Shown here: positions 1 through 8,510 of the stretch, one piece after another
Layout: the number at the start of each line of letters is the position of its first letter
Position numbering within the stretch: the first letter of the stretch is position 1
Assembly: GCA_034667465.1 (NCBI GenBank)
Contig: JAXDJV010000022.1
Span: 124,001 to 188,000, forward strand
Length of the DNA stretch: 64,000 nucleotides
Direction of reading: 5' to 3'
Source: JAOBAU01 sp034667465
GTDB lineage: Bacteria > Acidobacteriota > Thermoanaerobaculia > Gp7-AA8
The notes under the pieces: generated by a model
What the model saw: only the letters and a program-made list of their open reading frames with translations
Databases searched by the model: none
What the model was told of the DNA's origin: nothing
Program-made: the position numbers and the translations under genes

Positions 1-43
1 CGCTGAACGCGCCACGCTCACCCTGAAATGCGATCGGAGACAT
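1..43 (-). CDS. pheA: prephenate dehydratase, N-terminal fragment cut by the window edge
   Basis: Only the first 14 codons are visible. They read MSPIAFQGERGAFS, and the IAFQGERGAFS stretch is the typical N-terminus of bacterial prephenate dehydratase, which converts prephenate to phenylpyruvate in phenylalanine synthesis. The rest lies to the left of the window. An in-frame ATG also occurs at 52, but it overlaps a TACGAT box (51-56) that sits exactly 7 nt before the ATG at 43. The same layout recurs at many genes here, so 43 is preferred. The gene is divergent from the helicase gene to its right. Identification rests on a very short stretch. Confidence 0.7.
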   Translation of the reverse strand, partial: MSPIAFQGERGAFS

Positions 44-56
44 CGCACGCATCGTA
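44..56 (-). promoter_or_regulatory. -10 box of pheA, leaderless type
   Basis: On the minus strand TACGAT occupies 56-51 and is followed by 7 nt and the ATG at 43. There is no room for a Shine-Dalgarno sequence. The same spacing is seen upstream of several other genes in the window. Confidence 0.45.
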
Positions 57-58
57 CC

Positions 59-158
59 GTCATCCCGAGCGTAGCGAGGGATCCGGGTGGGCGGCGCACG
101 AAGAACCTCAGCAGCGCGCCCCTCACGCCCGGATCCCTCGCTGAACGCTCGGGATGAC
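59..158. repeat. family A palindromic repeat, copy A1
   Basis: The left arm begins GTCATCCCGAGCGTAGCGAG and the right arm ends CGCTGAACGCTCGGGATGAC. These are near-perfect inverted arms around a GC-rich centre with GCGCGCCCC. It lies between divergent pheA and the helicase gene. A further piece of right arm (GGCTCGGGATGAC) occurs at about 241-253. It belongs to the same family as the elements at 11166, 11954, 24287 and 43227. Confidence 0.85.
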
Positions 159-281
159 ACCAGGGTGTCGTGGCAAACACGTCGGCCGGCAGAATCGGCC
201 GCGAGGCGAAGGCTCTGCCACATACGCGGCCGGCCGTGCCGGCTCGGGATGACGTCGCGTCGTACACTCTGCGCGTCGCCG

Positions 282-2393
282 ATGACCGAGAAAATCCGCC
301 GCTACACGCTCAAACGAGCGCCGAAACCACAGAAGCAATATCGCGTTCCGTACGAGAACGAGCTCAACTCCGAGCAGCTCGACGTCGTCATGGCCGGCGA
401 AGGACCGCTGCTCGTCATCGCCGGCGCCGGCAGCGGCAAGACGCGCGCTCTCACCTATCGCGTTTCGCGACTGATTGAAGACGGCGTCGATCCCTCCGAG
501 ATCCTCCTTCTCACCTTCACGAACAAAGCGTCGCGCGAGATGCTGAGCCGCGTCGAGCAGCTCGTCACCATCGACACGCGGCGCATCTGGGGCGGCACGT
601 TTCACTCCATCGGCAACCGCCTCCTTCGACAGCACGCGGCGACGATCGGCTATCGCCCGAGCTTCTCGATCCTCGACGACGAAGACGCCAAAGAGATGAT
701 GGAATCGGCCATCTCCTCGCTCGGGATCAAAACGCTCGAAAAGCGCTTCCCGAAGGGCGACGTCCTGCTCGACATCTACTCGTATTTGATCAACACCCGC
801 ACGCCGCTGGAGCTCCATCTCGAGCAGAACTATCCGCATTTCGCAATCTACAAGGAGGAGATGATCAACGTTTTCCGCGCGTACAAAGAGCGGAAGCGCG
901 AAGCCAACGCGATGGACTTCGACGATCTCCTCGTCAACTGGAAACTGCTGCTCGAAGAACACGCGGACGTCGGTGAAGCGCTCAAGCGCCGCTTCCGCTA
1001 CATCCTCGTCGATGAGTACCAGGACACGAACAAGCTGCAGGCGGAAGTCGTCGATGCGATGGCGTCCGTCCGCCGCAACGTGATGGTCGTCGGCGACGAC
1101 GCGCAATCGATCTACTCGTTTCGCGGCGCGTCGTTCGAAAACATCATCACCTTTCCGCTCCGCTTCCCCGAGACGAAGATCTACAAGCTCGAGGTGAACT
1201 ATCGCTCGACGCGACAGATCCTCGATCTCGCCAACCGCTCCATCGCCAACAACCGCTTTCAGTTTCGAAAGGAACTGCAGGCGGTGCGCGGCGATGGTCC
1301 GGAGCCGGCCGTCGTCGGCGTCGACGACGTCTTCGAGCAGGCCAGCTTCATCGCGCAGCGAATCCTCGAGCTTCGCGACGAAGGGGAATCGCTCGGCGAG
1401 ATCGCCGTGCTCTATCGCTCGCACTATCAATCACTTGAGCTGCAGATGGAGCTGTCGCGACGGCTGATCCCGTACGAGATCCGTTCCGGCGTCCGCTTCT
1501 TCGAACAGGCGCACATCAAAGACGTCATCGCCTATCTGAAGATCGTCGTGAACGGCCGCGACGAGCTGTCGTGGAAGCGCGTGCTGAAGCTCTATCCGAA
1601 AGTCGGCGAGAAGACGGCGGCCGAAGTGTGGGCGAAGCTCTCGAAGGCCGGCGATCCGCTCGATCTCTTCCTTCGCGGCGTTGAAGCAACCGGACGCGGC
1701 GTCTCGGCCAGCATCGCGTCGCTGCGCAAAGTTCTGCAGCTGATCGGCAGCGAATCGATGCAGCACAATCCGTCGGAGACGATCCGGCTGATCGTCGAGC
1801 GCGGCTACGGCGACTACGCACGCGCGAAGTTCCCGAACGCGCAGGCGCGGCTCGACGATCTCGAACAGCTCTCGCAATACGCGCTGCGCTACGACGGCAT
1901 CGGCGCGTTCCTCGAGGAGGTCGCGCTGGCGAATCCGCTGGCCAGCGAGGATGTCGCTGTCGTCGGCCCCGAGGATGAAAAGATTGTGTTGTCGAGCGTC
2001 CACCAGGCGAAGGGGCTGGAGTGGCGGATCGTCTTCATCATCGGGCTCGCTGACGGACGCTTTCCCTCCGCACGCGCACTGCGCGTTCCGGGCGGGATCG
2101 TGCGCGTGAAGCCGAATGAAGTGCATGAAGCGTTCGAGTTGACGAGCGCGTTGATGGAAGTCTCAGGTGTGGAGGCCACAGTTGAAACCACACACGAGAT
2201 CGTCATTCCCGGCGAGGAGGAAGAGCGCCGGCTCTTCTACGTCGCCATCACCCGCGCGAAGCAGGAGCTCTACCTCGTCTTCCCGGTCATGGCGCGCGAT
2301 CGTGGCGGCATGGACGTGCTGATGGAACCGTCGCGTTTCATCCGCGAGCTCCCCGGCGAGGTCTACGAGAAGTGGGTGATCGGCAACGAGTAG
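282..2393 (+). CDS. UvrD/PcrA/Rep-type superfamily 1 DNA helicase
   Basis: ATP-dependent 3'-5' DNA helicase (703 aa) of the UvrD/PcrA/Rep group, acting in DNA repair or replication restart. Visible motifs in order are the Walker A GAGSGKT (residues 48-54), LLTFTNKASREM, DEYQDTN (Walker B), QSIYSFRGA, the VNYRSTRQIL motif, SVHQAKGLEW and YVAITRAKQELY near the C-terminus. The open frame continues 65 codons further upstream, but that part runs through repeat A1 and has no helicase-like sequence. The ATG at 282 is preceded by a TACACT box at 263-268. Length fits the family. Which paralogue (uvrD, pcrA or rep) cannot be told from sequence alone. It stands alone, with an orphan membrane protein 30 bp downstream. 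Confidence 0.93.
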   Translation: MTEKIRRYTLKRAPKPQKQYRVPYENELNSEQLDVVMAGEGPLLVIAGAGSGKTRALTYRVSRLIEDGVDPSEILLLTFTNKASREMLSRVEQLVTIDTRRIWGGTFHSIGNRLLRQHAATIGYRPSFSILDDEDAKEMMESAISSLGIKTLEKRFPKGDVLLDIYSYLINTRTPLELHLEQNYPHFAIYKEEMINVFRAYKERKREANAMDFDDLLVNWKLLLEEHADVGEALKRRFRYILVDEYQDTNKLQAEVVDAMASVRRNVMVVGDDAQSIYSFRGASFENIITFPLRFPETKIYKLEVNYRSTRQILDLANRSIANNRFQFRKELQAVRGDGPEPAVVGVDDVFEQASFIAQRILELRDEGESLGEIAVLYRSHYQSLELQMELSRRLIPYEIRSGVRFFEQAHIKDVIAYLKIVVNGRDELSWKRVLKLYPKVGEKTAAEVWAKLSKAGDPLDLFLRGVEATGRGVSASIASLRKVLQLIGSESMQHNPSETIRLIVERGYGDYARAKFPNAQARLDDLEQLSQYALRYDGIGAFLEEVALANPLASEDVAVVGPEDEKIVLSSVHQAKGLEWRIVFIIGLADGRFPSARALRVPGGIVRVKPNEVHEAFELTSALMEVSGVEATVETTHEIVIPGEEEERRLFYVAITRAKQELYLVFPVMARDRGGMDVLMEPSRFIRELPGEVYEKWVIGNE

Positions 2394-2423
2394 CGGTCGC
2401 GGCTGCTACACTTTGACGCATCC

Positions 2424-3485
2424 ATGAACAAGCGCGCGTTTGCAGTCGCCGGCCTCTGTCTGTTCATCGTCGTCACGCTCGCCGCGCAAACCGCGCCGCC
2501 ATCACAGGCGCCGGCGCCGGTGTTTCCCCGCGTCGTGAAAGCGACCGGCTACGGCCCGGGCGGAACGGCCGGTCTCGGTCATCGACTCGTCGTCGACATC
2601 GAGAACTTCCCGGCGCTGCTCGAAAAATCAGGCGGCTGCGAAGGCATCGTCCTCTTCATCAATGACCTGCCGATGTCCGGCGTGAAACCGGTGTCGTGCG
2701 ATGAGACGAGCGGCCGCGTGCACTTCATCCTCGATCGCGATCCGACGAACGAAAAGAACGACATGGTCTGGCACCTGCTGCTCGGCAGTCCGAAAAGCTA
2801 CGTGCGCGACGCAACGGTCAGCATCGGACCGAACGACTCCACCGTCTATCCGTCGGGGAAGCCGTTCCGGCTCTTCATCATTCCGCGCATGATGCTGTTC
2901 GTCTTCTGCATCTTCTTCGCCGTGACGCTGGCGATCTTCATCCGCCTCTGCCGGAAGACGAGCATCATTCGCAGTCCGGTCGTCGCGCCGACCGGCGCAC
3001 TGCCGCCGTACAGCCTGTCGCGCTTTCAGATGGCGTTCTGGTTCTTCCTCGTCATCGCCGGCTACGTTTTCATGTGGCTGATCACCGGCGAGCTCGACAC
3101 CATCAGTGAATCAATCCTCGCGCTGATCGGCATCGGCGCCGGCACCGCGCTCGGCGCAGCGCTGATCGACGCGCCGCCGGGAGCAGGCGAGCCGGCCAGG
3201 CCGCCGTCACCGTCGAAAGGTTTTCTCCACGACATGCTCACCGACGACAACGGCGGCGTCAGCTTCCACCGTTTCCAGATGTTCGCGTGGACCGTGATCC
3301 TCGGCATCATCTTCATCACGTCGGTCTACAAGCAGCTGGCGATGCCGCAGTTCAGCGCGACACTCCTCGGGCTGATGGGCGTTTCGTCCGGCACCTATCT
3401 CGGCTTCAAGTTCCCGGAGAAGAGAAACGATCAGCTGATCGCGTCCGGCGAACTGCCGCCGCAACAGCCGCCGGAAACGAAGTAG
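2424..3485 (+). CDS. membrane protein of unknown function with duplicated RFQM two-helix unit
   Basis: 353 aa, family not recognised. The N-terminus is a signal peptide or first membrane anchor (residues about 5-22), followed by an exported-looking domain of about 130 residues. Then comes one membrane helix (about 155-177) and two similar membrane units. The first starts SRFQMAFWFF and ends GIGAGTALGAAL; the second starts HRFQMFAWTV and ends GVSSGTYLGFKF. Both place a helix after RFQM and another before a G-x-x-x-GT-x-LG stretch, so the second half appears to be an internal duplication. A TACACT box lies 11 nt before the ATG, with no clear ribosome site. The product is likely an inner-membrane protein with a periplasmic head. 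No function is assigned. Confidence 0.8.
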   Translation: MNKRAFAVAGLCLFIVVTLAAQTAPPSQAPAPVFPRVVKATGYGPGGTAGLGHRLVVDIENFPALLEKSGGCEGIVLFINDLPMSGVKPVSCDETSGRVHFILDRDPTNEKNDMVWHLLLGSPKSYVRDATVSIGPNDSTVYPSGKPFRLFIIPRMMLFVFCIFFAVTLAIFIRLCRKTSIIRSPVVAPTGALPPYSLSRFQMAFWFFLVIAGYVFMWLITGELDTISESILALIGIGAGTALGAALIDAPPGAGEPARPPSPSKGFLHDMLTDDNGGVSFHRFQMFAWTVILGIIFITSVYKQLAMPQFSATLLGLMGVSSGTYLGFKFPEKRNDQLIASGELPPQQPPETK

Positions 3486-3492
3486 CTCGCGT

Positions 3493-3507
3493 TAGACTCC
3501 CGCGCGC
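3493..3507 (+). promoter_or_regulatory. -10 box of pepE
   Basis: TAGACT (3493-3498) is followed by 9 nt and the ATG at 3508. No Shine-Dalgarno sequence lies between them. Confidence 0.35.
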
Positions 3508-4194
3508 ATGCGCCTACTCCTGATCTCATCCTCCACCGTTCACGGACACGGTTACCTCGATCACGCCGCCGCCGACATCGAGCGGGTTCTCGGCGGACGA
3601 AAGCGCGTCGGTTTCGTGCCGTACGCGCTCGCCGGTCACATCGGATACACGGTTCAGCTGCGTGAGCGGCTTGCACAAATGGGAGCCGATGTCACGATGA
3701 TCGCGTCGCCGGATGATGTGCATTCGGTCGAAGCGATCTTCACCGGCGGCGGCAACACGTTTCGTTTGCTGAAGGCGCTCTACGATCGCAAACTGCTCGA
3801 GCCGATTCGCGACGCGGTGCGAAACGGCATCCCGTACATCGGCACGAGCGCCGGCACGAACATCGCCGCGCCGACGATCAAGACGACGAACGACATGCCG
3901 ATCGTCGAACCGCCGTCATTCAACGCACTCGCCTTCGTCCGCTATCAGATCAACCCGCACTACCTCGACGCCGATCCGTCGACGACGCACATGGGCGAGA
4001 CGCGCGAGGAACGCATCTTCCAGTTTCACGAAGAGAACGACACGCCGGTGGTCGGTCTGCGCGAGGGCGCGCAGCTGCTCGTCGAAGGCGGCGTCACGAC
4101 GCTGACCGGCGATCGGCCGGCGCGCATTTTCCGTCGCGGCAAAGAGCCGGTGGAAGTCGAGCCGGGGACGATGCTGGACAGCTACTTCGACTGA
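3508..4194 (+). CDS. pepE: dipeptidase E, peptidase family S51
   Basis: Alpha-aspartyl dipeptidase (228 aa), a cytoplasmic serine peptidase that cleaves Asp-X dipeptides. The nucleophile elbow GTSAG places Ser114, and Asp129 (TTND) and His151 (NPHY) follow with the same spacing as the Ser120/Asp135/His157 triad of the E. coli enzyme. The GGGNTFRL stretch typical of S51 is also present. Length equals the family norm. The 3' end overlaps the convergent thioredoxin gene by 13 bp. A TAGACT box 9 nt upstream of the ATG suggests a very short or absent leader. Confidence 0.93.
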   Translation: MRLLLISSSTVHGHGYLDHAAADIERVLGGRKRVGFVPYALAGHIGYTVQLRERLAQMGADVTMIASPDDVHSVEAIFTGGGNTFRLLKALYDRKLLEPIRDAVRNGIPYIGTSAGTNIAAPTIKTTNDMPIVEPPSFNALAFVRYQINPHYLDADPSTTHMGETREERIFQFHEENDTPVVGLREGAQLLVEGGVTTLTGDRPARIFRRGKEPVEVEPGTMLDSYFD

Positions 4195-4721
4195 ACGCGC
4201 GACGCGCATTCGCCGACGGTGCCGCAGACGGTGGTGATCACCCCGCCGTTGACGAGGAAGACCTGCGGCGTCTTCGAGTACTTCGTCCGCACTTCAGGAG
4301 CGAGCGACTCCGGCGTGCGAAAGACGAGACCGGCGACGTTCAGCCGTTTCGCGAACGCGGCCGTCTCCGATTCGTTCCCGGTACTGACGATCACCGGCGG
4401 CACCGCCTTCGGGAGCGGCTGTTTGCGCAACTCGCCCGCTGCTTCCTCGCAGACGCCGCAGTTCGGATCGACGACGACAACGAGTTGCCGTCCGCCCGGC
4501 GACTGGGACGGTGTCATGACCGTGCCGTTCGGCGCCACGAGACCGCCAAACTCGAAGCGCTCGCCGGGATGAAAGACGCGCGACGACGCCATGCGACGCG
4601 ACTGTTCGACCGCGATGCGCAGGCCTCTGTTCTCCCGCCGCAACATCACGTTCGACCAGATCAGCACGACCACGGCAACGACGACGGCAATTTCGAGAAT
4701 ACGGACGGGAAGGTTCTTCAT
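4182..4721 (-). CDS. membrane-anchored thioredoxin-like protein
   Basis: 179 aa. One N-terminal membrane helix (residues about 8-24) and a short coiled stretch are followed by a thioredoxin-fold domain facing the periplasm. The redox motif is C88-G-V-C91 in the context VVDPNCGVCEE, and KTPQVFLV carries the expected cis-proline. The order resembles TlpA/MauD-type thiol-disulfide proteins. The gene lies 44 bp downstream of a small Cys-containing secreted peptide on the same strand, and a strong hairpin separates them, so the pair is probably one operon with unequal expression. The peptide is a plausible redox client, but that is inference. The 3' end overlaps pepE tail to tail. Confidence 0.8.
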   Translation of the reverse strand: MKNLPVRILEIAVVVAVVVLIWSNVMLRRENRGLRIAVEQSRRMASSRVFHPGERFEFGGLVAPNGTVMTPSQSPGGRQLVVVVDPNCGVCEEAAGELRKQPLPKAVPPVIVSTGNESETAAFAKRLNVAGLVFRTPESLAPEVRTKYSKTPQVFLVNGGVITTVCGTVGECASRVQSK

Positions 4722-4730
4722 GAAGGATTG

Positions 4731-4759
4731 CGGAGGAGCGCCACCGCGGCGCTCCTCCG
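4731..4759 (-). promoter_or_regulatory. intercistronic hairpin between secreted peptide and thioredoxin gene
   Basis: A perfect 12-bp inverted repeat (CGGAGGAGCGCC / GGCGCTCCTCCG) with a 5-nt loop fills most of the gap between the two genes. There is no T-run after it, so a processing, stabilising or attenuating role is as likely as termination. Confidence 0.6.
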
Positions 4760-4765
4760 CGAAGA

Positions 4766-5056
4766 TCAGTAGCAGTTAATGACGTACCACTGGCCGGCGA
4801 CCGCGTCGTAGTACGACTGATTGCAGTAGCTGCCGTAGCCGGCGCACGCCTCGCCGTACTGGATCCACCAGCTGGTCGTGACGCCATAGTGGTAGATCGG
4901 ACCGTTGCAGGTGACGAACTTGGAGCCGACCTCCTCGGTGAACGTGTCGTCCGAGTAGTAGTACGTCTCGGAGGAATGCGACGGCAGCGAGTACGCGACG
5001 GTGGTGATCGATGCGACCAGCAGCGACAGCAACAGCACCATACGGAAACGTTTCAT
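4766..5056 (-). CDS. small secreted four-cysteine peptide, DUF6289-like
   Basis: 96 aa. Residues 1-23 form a Sec signal peptide (MKRFRMVLLLSLLVASIT then TVAYS). The mature part is rich in Tyr and Trp, starts ETYYYSDDTFTEEVG, and has four cysteines at 50, 71, 78 and 95, enough for two disulfides. The YYSD...EVG opening followed by C-N-G resembles the short DUF6289 proteins as I remember them; this is not confirmed. A ribosome site (TAAGGA) lies before the ATG. It is the first gene of a likely two-gene unit with the membrane thioredoxin downstream. Function unknown. Confidence 0.7.
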   Translation of the reverse strand: MKRFRMVLLLSLLVASITTVAYSLPSHSSETYYYSDDTFTEEVGSKFVTCNGPIYHYGVTTSWWIQYGEACAGYGSYCNQSYYDAVAGQWYVINCY

Positions 5057-5239
5057 TGCATTTTTTCCTTAAGGGTCAGAATTTGACGACGCCCGAATGG
5101 TACCTGAACGGCTTTATGGATAACACACAAAAGTGTCTGTATGTCCGGTCTGAGGATGCGGATGTCAGCCCTGCCGGTCGCACGGCCGGCGCTTCCGGCG
5201 ACGGGCAGCAGCAGGATGGATAGAATCATCGCCTCAGCT

Positions 5240-6175
5240 ATGGACGAATCGGCGCTCGACGAAGGATTTCTCGAACGGCTCATCGGCGACGGCCGGGCGC
5301 TGATCGACCTCCTCGCGCTGGCGTTGATCGGTTCCGGCGTTTTCGTCCTCTTTCAGGCGGCGACGCGTCACTTCCTGCCACACGACACCGCATGGCTCGG
5401 CATGACCGCGCAGCAACTGTGCACGTCGCATGGCTGCCGCATCGTTCACTTCATGATGCACGACCGCGTTTCGTTCGGCGGCGTGCTCATCGCCATCGGC
5501 GTCATGTATCTCTGGCTCGCCGAGTTCCCGCTGCGGCGCGGCGAAACGTGGGCGTGGTGGGCGCTGACCGCCAGCGCCACCGCCGGTTTCCTCAGCTTCC
5601 TCACCTGGCTCGGCTACGGCTATCTCGATACGTGGCACGGCGCGGCCACGCTCGCGCTCCTGCCGCTCTTCGGATGGGCGCTCTATCGAACGCGCGCATT
5701 GCGCGCGAAGCAGATCACGATCGCGCCGCTCGACTTCCGCACGCGCGCCGGCCTCGGGCGCGTGCTGCTCATCGCCACGACCGCGGGCATCATCGCGGCG
5801 GGCCTTACGATCATGACCGTCGGCATGACGGCTGTCTTCGTGCCGCAGGATCTCGAATTCATGCGCATCACGCGCGCGGAACTGCAGCAGCAGAGCGCGC
5901 GACTGATCCCGCTCATCGCGCACGATCGCGCAGGCTTCGGCGGCGCACTCGTTTCCTGCGGCGTGGCGATGCTCTTCGCGGTGCTCTGCGGAACGCCATC
6001 GCGCAATCTCCGGCAGGCGCTGGCGATCGCCGGAACAGCCGGCTTCGCGACCGCGGTCGGCATTCACCCGCTCATCGGCTACACCAGCGCAACGCATCTC
6101 GGACCGGCGGTGTTCGGATGTGTCGTCTTCGCGATCGGCCTCGCGCTTGCGCGACCGTCCCGCGTCCGCGCTTAG
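5240..6175 (+). CDS. polytopic membrane protein of unknown function with duplicated HDRxxFGG motif
   Basis: 311 aa, about eight hydrophobic segments, family not recognised. Two segments are alike: MHDRVSFGGVLIAIGV in the first half and AHDRAGFGGALVSCGV in the second. Each is preceded by a short polar stretch and followed by membrane helices, so the protein looks like a tandem duplication. In-frame starts also exist at 5141 and 5216. The ATG at 5240 is preferred because a TAGAAT box (5221-5226) lies 13 nt upstream and the earlier residues are not conserved-looking. The stop overlaps the convergent kinase gene by 4 bp. Confidence 0.65.
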   Translation: MDESALDEGFLERLIGDGRALIDLLALALIGSGVFVLFQAATRHFLPHDTAWLGMTAQQLCTSHGCRIVHFMMHDRVSFGGVLIAIGVMYLWLAEFPLRRGETWAWWALTASATAGFLSFLTWLGYGYLDTWHGAATLALLPLFGWALYRTRALRAKQITIAPLDFRTRAGLGRVLLIATTAGIIAAGLTIMTVGMTAVFVPQDLEFMRITRAELQQQSARLIPLIAHDRAGFGGALVSCGVAMLFAVLCGTPSRNLRQALAIAGTAGFATAVGIHPLIGYTSATHLGPAVFGCVVFAIGLALARPSRVRA

Positions 6176-8436
6176 ATTCCGATCCGGCGCTCGATCGACC
6201 GCATTCTTACATCGCCGCGGATCGAATCGAAATGCGGATCGATGCCGATGCGAATCAGCCACGGCGATCGCTCTTCGACCGCGCGCAGCAGGTAATCGAA
6301 CGCGTCGTCGTGATCGCCGGCGCCGGCCCACGCCAGCGCGAGATCGTAGACCGACACGAACTCGTGCTTCGATCGTTCTTCCAGCGCGCGAATGAGCACG
6401 ATGGCGTCGTCACGACGTCCCGCGCGCCCGCGCACCGAGGCGAGCACGGCGAGGACGTATGAGCTCGGATAGATCGCGGCGACGCGTTCGAGTTGCACGA
6501 GCGCGAGATCGAAATCGCCGCGCGCGGCGAGCACCTGTCCGATCGCGAACTGCACCCAGATGAAGTCGGGATCGATCTGCCGCGCCTTCTCGAGCATGTT
6601 GAGCGCGCCGTTGAAATCGCGGTCGTAGTAGAGCGGCCACGCCGATTCGGTATTGATCGCGAGCGAAAGCGGATCGAGCTCGCGCGCCAGTGCCATCTGC
6701 GCCGCCGCCTCGCGAAAGCGCCGCCGAACGGTGAGCAGCCACGCGTACCAGTGATGCGCGGTCGCGTAGTTCGGATTCAGCTCCAGCGCACGCTGAAACG
6801 ACGACTCCGCACCGAGCCAGTCCCAGTCGAACCAGCACTTCGTGAACGCCAGTGATGCGTGCGCTTCCGCCAGCGACTCGTCGATCTCCAGCGCGCGTGT
6901 CGCGGCGAGCTTCGCTTTCGGCAGCGCATCGCGCGGCGGGATCGCGCTGTAGGTCGTCAGCAGGTTGTAGCAGTCGGCGAGACCGACGTACGCGCGCGCA
7001 TAAAGCGGATCGTGCTCGATGGCCTGATCGAACAGCTCGATGGCGCGACGGAACCCGTCGGCCGTCCGCTTGTTCCACTGATAGCGCCCGCGCAGAAAGA
7101 GCTGATACGCCTCGGGGTTTTCCGTGTGGCGCTTGTGTAGCTTCTTCCGATCGGCGCCGGTCAGCTTCACGCGCAGCTTTTCCGCGATCCGCTCGGCGAT
7201 CTCTTCCTGGACGGCGAAGATGTCGGAGAAGCGGAGGTTGAATCGCTCGCCCCAGATTTGCGCGTTGTCGGCGACCTCGACCAGCTCAGCCTGGATGCTC
7301 AGCGATTCGCGGACCTGATGAATGGCGCCGGTCAGCACCGTCTTCACGCCGAGCTCGCGGCCGACCGTCTGCGGATCGGCGTCGATCCCTTTGTAGCGGA
7401 ACACCGTGCCGCGCGCGATCACGCGCAACTTCGGCAGCCGCGCCAGCCGGTTGATGACGCTCTCCGTGATGCCGTCGATGAGATAGTCGGCACCGGGATC
7501 GCGCGATCCGTTCGCGAACGGAATGACGGCGATCGATTTTCCGCGCGGCTTCGCCTTCGTCGGCGCGACCGAGCCGGAGTCGCTGCGGATCGCGCGCAAT
7601 GCGAATGCGAGATCGCGCGCCGACTGAAAACGCTCGGCCGGATTTTTCTCGAGGCAGCGTGAGATGACGCGCTGCAGATCGTACGGAATGTGACGGCCCG
7701 ACTGCTCGACCGCCGGCGGATCGTCGTTGAGAATCGCGGCCATCGTTTCGATGAGACTGGAGCGTCCGAACGCACGGCGTCCCGTCACCATCTCGTAGAG
7801 CACGCAGCCGAGCGAAAAGATGTCGGTCGCCGAATCGAGCGCGCGGCCGGAAAGCTGCTCGGGCGACATATAGCCGATCGTGCCGACCACGTTCTCCGGC
7901 GGATGCTCGAGCACGTTCGTCGCCGTGTCGTCGCTGTTGCCGCCCGGCGACGCCGCGGCGCGAATGACGGCGAGACCGAAGTCGAGAATCTTCACCTGCC
8001 CGTCGGCGAGCAGAAAGATGTTCTCCGGCTTCAGATCGCGATGGATGATCTGCTTCGCGTGCGCGGCCGCGAGTCCGTCGCAAACGGCCGCGCCGATCTC
8101 GGCGGTCTTCGTCCACGGGACCGCGGACGCGGCAATTCTCTGGCGCAGCGGTTCACCGACGAGCAGCTCGGTGACGATGAACGCCCGTTCGCCGTCGTGA
8201 TCGAATTCGAAGATCGACAGGATGTTCGGATGCGACAACGCAGCGATCGCCCGCGCCTCGGTCGTAAAACGCGCGAACGTATCCTCGCTGTTCACCACTT
8301 CGGGAATCAGGACCTTGATGGCGACGAAACGCCCGAGGCGCGTGTCGACGGCGCGGTAAACCTCACCCATTCCGCCGGAGCCGATGAGATCGACGATCTC
8401 GTACGGCCCGAGCCGGCTGTTCGCGGCAAGTGGCAT
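6172..8436 (-). CDS. serine/threonine protein kinase with TolB-like domain and TPR repeats
   Basis: 754 aa. The N-terminal Hanks-type kinase shows the glycine loop GSGGMGEVY, the ATP lysine in VAIKVL, HRDLKPEN, the DFG motif in ILDFGLA and the SPEQ activation-loop end. It is followed by a TolB/FlgO-like domain (IAVIPFANGSRDPGADYL... region) and a C-terminal array of tetratricopeptide repeats. This three-part layout is frequent in Acidobacteriota. No membrane helix is obvious, so it is probably cytoplasmic. An upstream in-frame ATG at 8448 lies inside a TACAAT box (8447-8452). The ATG at 8436, 10 nt after that box, is taken as the start. It is divergent from clpS. Confidence 0.92.
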   Translation of the reverse strand: MPLAANSRLGPYEIVDLIGSGGMGEVYRAVDTRLGRFVAIKVLIPEVVNSEDTFARFTTEARAIAALSHPNILSIFEFDHDGERAFIVTELLVGEPLRQRIAASAVPWTKTAEIGAAVCDGLAAAHAKQIIHRDLKPENIFLLADGQVKILDFGLAVIRAAASPGGNSDDTATNVLEHPPENVVGTIGYMSPEQLSGRALDSATDIFSLGCVLYEMVTGRRAFGRSSLIETMAAILNDDPPAVEQSGRHIPYDLQRVISRCLEKNPAERFQSARDLAFALRAIRSDSGSVAPTKAKPRGKSIAVIPFANGSRDPGADYLIDGITESVINRLARLPKLRVIARGTVFRYKGIDADPQTVGRELGVKTVLTGAIHQVRESLSIQAELVEVADNAQIWGERFNLRFSDIFAVQEEIAERIAEKLRVKLTGADRKKLHKRHTENPEAYQLFLRGRYQWNKRTADGFRRAIELFDQAIEHDPLYARAYVGLADCYNLLTTYSAIPPRDALPKAKLAATRALEIDESLAEAHASLAFTKCWFDWDWLGAESSFQRALELNPNYATAHHWYAWLLTVRRRFREAAAQMALARELDPLSLAINTESAWPLYYDRDFNGALNMLEKARQIDPDFIWVQFAIGQVLAARGDFDLALVQLERVAAIYPSSYVLAVLASVRGRAGRRDDAIVLIRALEERSKHEFVSVYDLALAWAGAGDHDDAFDYLLRAVEERSPWLIRIGIDPHFDSIRGDVRMRSIERRIGI

Positions 8437-8452
8437 GTGCGGCGACATTGTA
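8437..8452 (-). promoter_or_regulatory. -10 box of the kinase gene
   Basis: TACAAT (minus strand, 8452-8447) is followed by 10 nt and the ATG at 8436. The box overlaps another ATG at 8448, which is therefore unlikely to be the real start. Confidence 0.45.
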
Positions 8453-8510
8453 CGGGCGAGCGCCGGACGAAATCCCGCCGCGCTTTCGTGCGTTGGAGCT
8501 GTTCGCCGCG

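Noticed and set aside
87..281. Upstream extension of the helicase reading frame
   Set aside because: It is repeat A1 and spacer translated; the helicase begins at 282.
123..1430. Long minus-strand frame opposite the helicase
   Set aside because: Antisense shadow of a well-supported gene; Arg/Asp-rich with no family features. The same holds for 29670-32249 and 34292-36820.
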